Assembly: GCA_028715725.1 (NCBI GenBank)
Contig: JAQURG010000002.1
Coordinates: forward strand, 1 to 64,000
From: Methylococcales bacterium
Lineage (GTDB): Bacteria; Pseudomonadota; Gammaproteobacteria; Methylococcales; Methylomonadaceae
Reading direction: 5' to 3'
DNA length: 64,000 nt
Shown: piece by piece, positions 60,822-64,000 of the stretch
Numbering within the stretch: position 1 is the first letter of the stretch
How the letters are laid out: every line of letters starts with the position of its first letter
Notes under the pieces: model-generated
Databases searched by the model: none
Seen by the model: only the letters and a program-made list of their open reading frames with translations
What the model was told of the DNA's origin: nothing
Translations under genes and position numbers: made by a program

Positions 60822-63242
60822 TCAGGTATGAGTAGTTCCCTTTGACATAGCATCAAAAGGATTTATGCGCTTCAGTTCATCCAGTGGTACTGGCTTGCCG
60901 ATAACATAGCCTTGCGCATAATCTACGCCCAGTTCGTTCAGCAATTTGAAGATTTCTTCATTCTCAACAAATTCCGCAATCGTCTTCTTGCCCATAATAT
61001 TTCCGACTTCGTTAATTGCTTTTACCATGGCCAAATCCACTTTATCATCGACAATGTCTTTAACGAAGAAACCGTCAATTTTAAGAAAATCTACCGGCAA
61101 ATTTTTTAAATAGGCAAAAGAAGATAAGCCGCTACCAAAATCGTCAAGTGAGAATGAGCAGCCACGTTCTCTTAAATAATGAATAAATTTAGTCGCATAT
61201 GATAAATTGGCAATGGCAGCGGTTTCGGTTATCTCAAAGCAGATTTTATGCGTTGGAATAGCCCATAACCTGAATTGTTCTGAAATAAACGGCAGCATGT
61301 ATTCATCTGACAGCGATACCCCCGACAAATTAACTGAACAAAGTGACAGGTTATCCAGAAAATCCGGTTTATTGGCTATCCATTCAAATAGATGACTGAT
61401 AACCCATCGATCCAGGGCGGGCGCCAGGTTATAACGCTCTGCCGCAGGCAAAAACGCCCCGGGTGAAACAATATGACCTTTATCGTCACGATAGCGAATC
61501 AGAGTTTCAAAATGCAAACCTTGATCATCTTTTTCGTTGAATGGAGCTATCGGCTGCCCGAAGAGACAAAAACGGTTTTGTTTCAGCCCCTGCTGTATTA
61601 TCGATACCCATTGCATTTCCCCGCGTCTTAGCGCTAATGCTTCATCATCAGGCCGAAAAACATGCACCCGATTTCGGCCCTGGTCTTTTGCTGCATAACA
61701 GGCGGCATCAGCTTCAGTAAACGGATCAATCCCATTGCCGCTGGTAGCGTTGATAGATGAAATACCGGTACTGACACCCACTGTAAAACTTCTATCTCCC
61801 CAGCCGAAATGAAAATCCTGGATTGTGTCGCGTATTTTTTCACAGGCTTGATACGCCTCATCAATCGAACAGTTATGCATCAATACAGCAAACTCGTCAC
61901 CGCCCAAACGAGCCACAAAGTCCTGCCTCCGTACACTTTTTCTTAATAAATCGCTAAATTGCCTAAGCAATTCATCTCCGGCCGGGTGCCCGCAGGTATC
62001 GTTAATCACTTTAAATTGATCCAGATCCATATAGCACAAGGCATGTACAGAATTATCCACATGAACCAGTTTTACCAATTCATTAATATATCTATCGAAT
62101 TCACTGCGGTTTGCAAGCCCTGTTAATGCGTCATGGCTGGCTTGATAAGCAATTTTATTACTCAATGTACGGGCTTCTGTAATATCTTCGCAAACGACCA
62201 ATAAACTGCTCTGCTGATTTTCATTTTCAAACAATTTAGCCGTTGCCCTGACCCAAATATTGTGACCATTATGAGCAACCAGACTGAATCCCTGTTTATG
62301 CACCAACAATGGACTTGCCATACAACGCCTGATCAGACTCTGCATATTTGGGGAATCATTCGGAAGAATAAAATCAAAGATAAAACGATCCTGCAATTCT
62401 TCAACTGTTAAACCCAATTGTTTAGCGCCCGTATGATTAACTGATAAAATACGACCATCATCCTTTAGATTAAACACCATCGTCGGATTGTCATTATAAA
62501 GCGTCAAATACCGGTTTTTAGCGCGTATCAAGGAGTGATTTTGGGTTTCAACGGTATTAATTAAATCATTAAATGCATCAACCAGGACACCCAACTCATC
62601 GTTATTCACTTTAAGAGCCCGCAATGAATAATTCTTCGTGTCACTGATAGCGTTAACCGTGTTCACCAGTTTTTTAATGGGCGATGAAATAAATCTTAAC
62701 AAGGGTGAGGATAAAATAAAGGTAAATATCGACACACCTACCAATACTATAAACAGCAGTCCGGTAAACTGTATTTTTCGCCAGTAGGCCTGAGTAAAAT
62801 CAGCATGGATATAAACTGTACCCAGCATGTCTGCATCAACAACAATTGGCTCGACTACAAATAAGTAGACTTTTTCAAAGCGGGTATTTTCATATTTAAT
62901 AGAAGCAGGACAGGTTAATGCTTCAGAGCTGGCTTTTGATAATTGAGAAAAAACACCGCCATGCGCATCATAAAGACAGGCAACCAGTAATTCCGGCATG
63001 GCATTAAGTACTGCAAGGTTCTCCTTGCCTAACTCTTTATCATCATAGAGTAAGGCTGCGGTACTGCGGTTACCTATAAGGGCCGCCAATGTTGACAAGT
63101 CATCACGGGTATTTTTCTTAAACTCGCTAAGTTCAAGCAATATCAGGAATATGCCTGCAAATATTAATGAAATCACACTGGGGAAAATTAGTGTCAGCAA
63201 CAGCTTTTGTTTTATGGATAAACCGCGGATCTTGTCAATCAC
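60822..63242 (-). CDS. Membrane CHASE8-HAMP-PAS-GGDEF-EAL protein (c-di-GMP turnover)
   Basis: About 806 residues from GTG 63242, chosen because AGGGGGG lies 5 bases upstream and the start overlaps the stop of the YfiR-like gene. TM1 (about 10-37), a periplasmic CHASE8-like domain (about 40-155), TM2 (about 160-180), HAMP, PAS (about 240-360), GGDEF with the intact RLGGDEFAVLM (about 447-451), and EAL with ETL instead of EAL in FETLIRYRD; the other EAL marks (NLSG, EITET, DDFGSG, KIDG, EFVE) are present. It can probably make and degrade c-di-GMP. The architecture of the first half resembles YfiN, regulated by YfiR. Confidence 0.92.
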   Translation of the reverse strand: MIDKIRGLSIKQKLLLTLIFPSVISLIFAGIFLILLELSEFKKNTRDDLSTLAALIGNRSTAALLYDDKELGKENLAVLNAMPELLVACLYDAHGGVFSQLSKASSEALTCPASIKYENTRFEKVYLFVVEPIVVDADMLGTVYIHADFTQAYWRKIQFTGLLFIVLVGVSIFTFILSSPLLRFISSPIKKLVNTVNAISDTKNYSLRALKVNNDELGVLVDAFNDLINTVETQNHSLIRAKNRYLTLYNDNPTMVFNLKDDGRILSVNHTGAKQLGLTVEELQDRFIFDFILPNDSPNMQSLIRRCMASPLLVHKQGFSLVAHNGHNIWVRATAKLFENENQQSSLLVVCEDITEARTLSNKIAYQASHDALTGLANRSEFDRYINELVKLVHVDNSVHALCYMDLDQFKVINDTCGHPAGDELLRQFSDLLRKSVRRQDFVARLGGDEFAVLMHNCSIDEAYQACEKIRDTIQDFHFGWGDRSFTVGVSTGISSINATSGNGIDPFTEADAACYAAKDQGRNRVHVFRPDDEALALRRGEMQWVSIIQQGLKQNRFCLFGQPIAPFNEKDDQGLHFETLIRYRDDKGHIVSPGAFLPAAERYNLAPALDRWVISHLFEWIANKPDFLDNLSLCSVNLSGVSLSDEYMLPFISEQFRLWAIPTHKICFEITETAAIANLSYATKFIHYLRERGCSFSLDDFGSGLSSFAYLKNLPVDFLKIDGFFVKDIVDDKVDLAMVKAINEVGNIMGKKTIAEFVENEEIFKLLNELGVDYAQGYVIGKPVPLDELKRINPFDAMSKGTTHT

Positions 63243-63798
63243 TGTTACCCCCCTCAATCACTTCGGAGACTTCCAGTAATTTCGCGCTGACTTTCAATTC
63301 ACTCTGCTTAATCTTTTTCAGATTAATCTGTAATTTTATTTTGCCTTCCTTATTAATAAAACCAATCATTCCGCCTTGCATTGCAAAGTTATCACCCTCA
63401 CCCACTGTTAATGTTTTATCAATGTCCCGGATAATCAGCGTATTTTTACCGGTAATCTCTTTAGTAACAGAACCCATAGAGGCGCTAAGAAAGATAATAT
63501 GACAATGAGGCTTATTATTTGTGCGTTTAAGGGCGTCAAGGCTATCAAATCTCAATAATTTAATAGATCGCCCAAAGGCTGTACGTTTCTCAATGGGATC
63601 AATTAATTCGCCAAAAGGATCCTCTCCCAGAATACAGAGATTAAAGGTCTCAGAATTAATTTCCGGCCAGGTTACAAATTTAGTGAAGTTATATAAATAA
63701 CCGGCCTTTATTTTATATTCAACAGAAGCCTCATCTGCAAACAGCAATTGTGAAAATAATAAACACCATAAAATCCATAACCAACTGAAGACTTTCAT
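63235..63798 (-). CDS. YfiR-family periplasmic regulator (DUF4154)
   Basis: 187 residues with a signal peptide (WLWILWCLLFSQLLFA) and the family pattern IKAGYLYNFTKFVTWPE, CILGEDPFGELID, CHIIFLSASMG and FAMQGGMIGFINKEGKIKLQIN. In Pseudomonas, YfiR binds the periplasmic domain of YfiN and represses c-di-GMP synthesis. Here it overlaps the CHASE8-GGDEF-EAL gene by 8 bp, which supports the same partnership. No YfiB-like gene is in the window; upstream DNA is near the right edge. Confidence 0.9.
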   Translation of the reverse strand: MKVFSWLWILWCLLFSQLLFADEASVEYKIKAGYLYNFTKFVTWPEINSETFNLCILGEDPFGELIDPIEKRTAFGRSIKLLRFDSLDALKRTNNKPHCHIIFLSASMGSVTKEITGKNTLIIRDIDKTLTVGEGDNFAMQGGMIGFINKEGKIKLQINLKKIKQSELKVSAKLLEVSEVIEGGNSD

Positions 63799-63903
63799 TT
63801 CTTCATATTAAGTAGGTTGTAAAAGGAGTGCGATTCTGCAATGTTGTACCCATACCTTCTAATTATCGGTAAAATTAAGCTTAATCTATAACAGCCGGGC
63901 TGA

Positions 63904-64000
63904 CTATTTGACAAAACTCTTTTTCATCACTCTTATCATATAGTCATGATCCAGCACCCCGGCACTTTCCCTGATACTGTGCATGGCCCACATCGGACAT
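63904..64000 (-). CDS. C-terminal end of an unidentified gene, cut by window edge
   Basis: An open frame on the minus strand from the right edge to TAG at 63906-63904 reads CPMWAMHSIRESAGVLDHDY, then MIRVMKKSFVK. It looks coding but is too short to assign. It would lie upstream of the YfiR-like gene on the same strand, with a gap of about 100 bp. Confidence 0.3.
   Translation of the reverse strand, partial: CPMWAMHSIRESAGVLDHDYMIRVMKKSFVK

Overview
The window looks like a piece of a gammaproteobacterial chromosome. The style of the proteins (MdtABC-type RND pump, YfiR/CHASE8 signalling, two multi-haem oxidase clusters, a NWAE/LFSP C-terminal domain) suggests a methanotroph-like organism of the order Methylococcales. 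No pmo, mxa or other marker is present, so that placement is inference. No tRNA, rRNA or CRISPR array was found.

Layout. 1-2.1 kb: a decayed multicopper-oxidase locus in which only a SCO-like lipoprotein is intact. 2.3-5.6 kb: pstSCAB phosphate importer, minus strand. 5.7-11.3 kb: accessory zone with an IS5 remnant, an inverted pair of DnaA boxes, an enolase-superfamily pseudogene, an Fe-S oxidoreductase fragment, an intact SDR, a sensory-rhodopsin-transducer-like protein, HupE and DUF4331 pseudogenes and a MITE-like repeat. 11.6-15.6 kb: hybrid histidine kinase, macro-domain protein and CsbD. 16.5-28.2 kb: two convergent haem-copper oxidase operons. The plus operon is coxB-coxA-coxC-TM protein-triheme cytochrome. 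The minus operon is ctaG-triheme cytochrome-coxB-(antiporter remnant)-coxA/C fusion-TM protein. 28.7-34.4 kb: pirin, a secreted protein, an RHH-like protein, a truncated antiporter next to a dispersed repeat, an MHS transporter, a lipoprotein and a bacterioferritin-like protein. 34.5-40.1 kb: aconitase and a membrane pyrophosphatase. 40.3-44.6 kb: repeats, IS3 and IS5 remnants, a secreted serine protease and an HflK fragment. 44.7-53.7 kb: complete MdtABC plus NodT efflux operon. 53.9-60.6 kb: mixed small genes and pseudogenes, including an EXORDIUM-like secreted protein and an AlkB homologue. 60.8-63.8 kb: a YfiR plus CHASE8-HAMP-PAS-GGDEF-EAL operon.

Most notable point. The two oxidases differ sharply at conserved positions. 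The plus-strand CoxA has GHPWVY instead of GHPEVY, Ala instead of the K-channel Lys, and Asn-Glu instead of His-Asp at the Mg/Mn site, while its CoxB has Gln instead of Glu in the CuA loop. The haem and CuB ligands and the active-site Tyr are kept. The minus-strand enzyme keeps the Glu and the Mg site. The plus-strand enzyme is therefore a candidate oxidase with altered or absent proton pumping.

The window is rich in broken genes (frameshifts, in-frame stops and internal deletions) lying between intact housekeeping modules, and it has at least two dispersed repeat families, which points to active genome decay and rearrangement.
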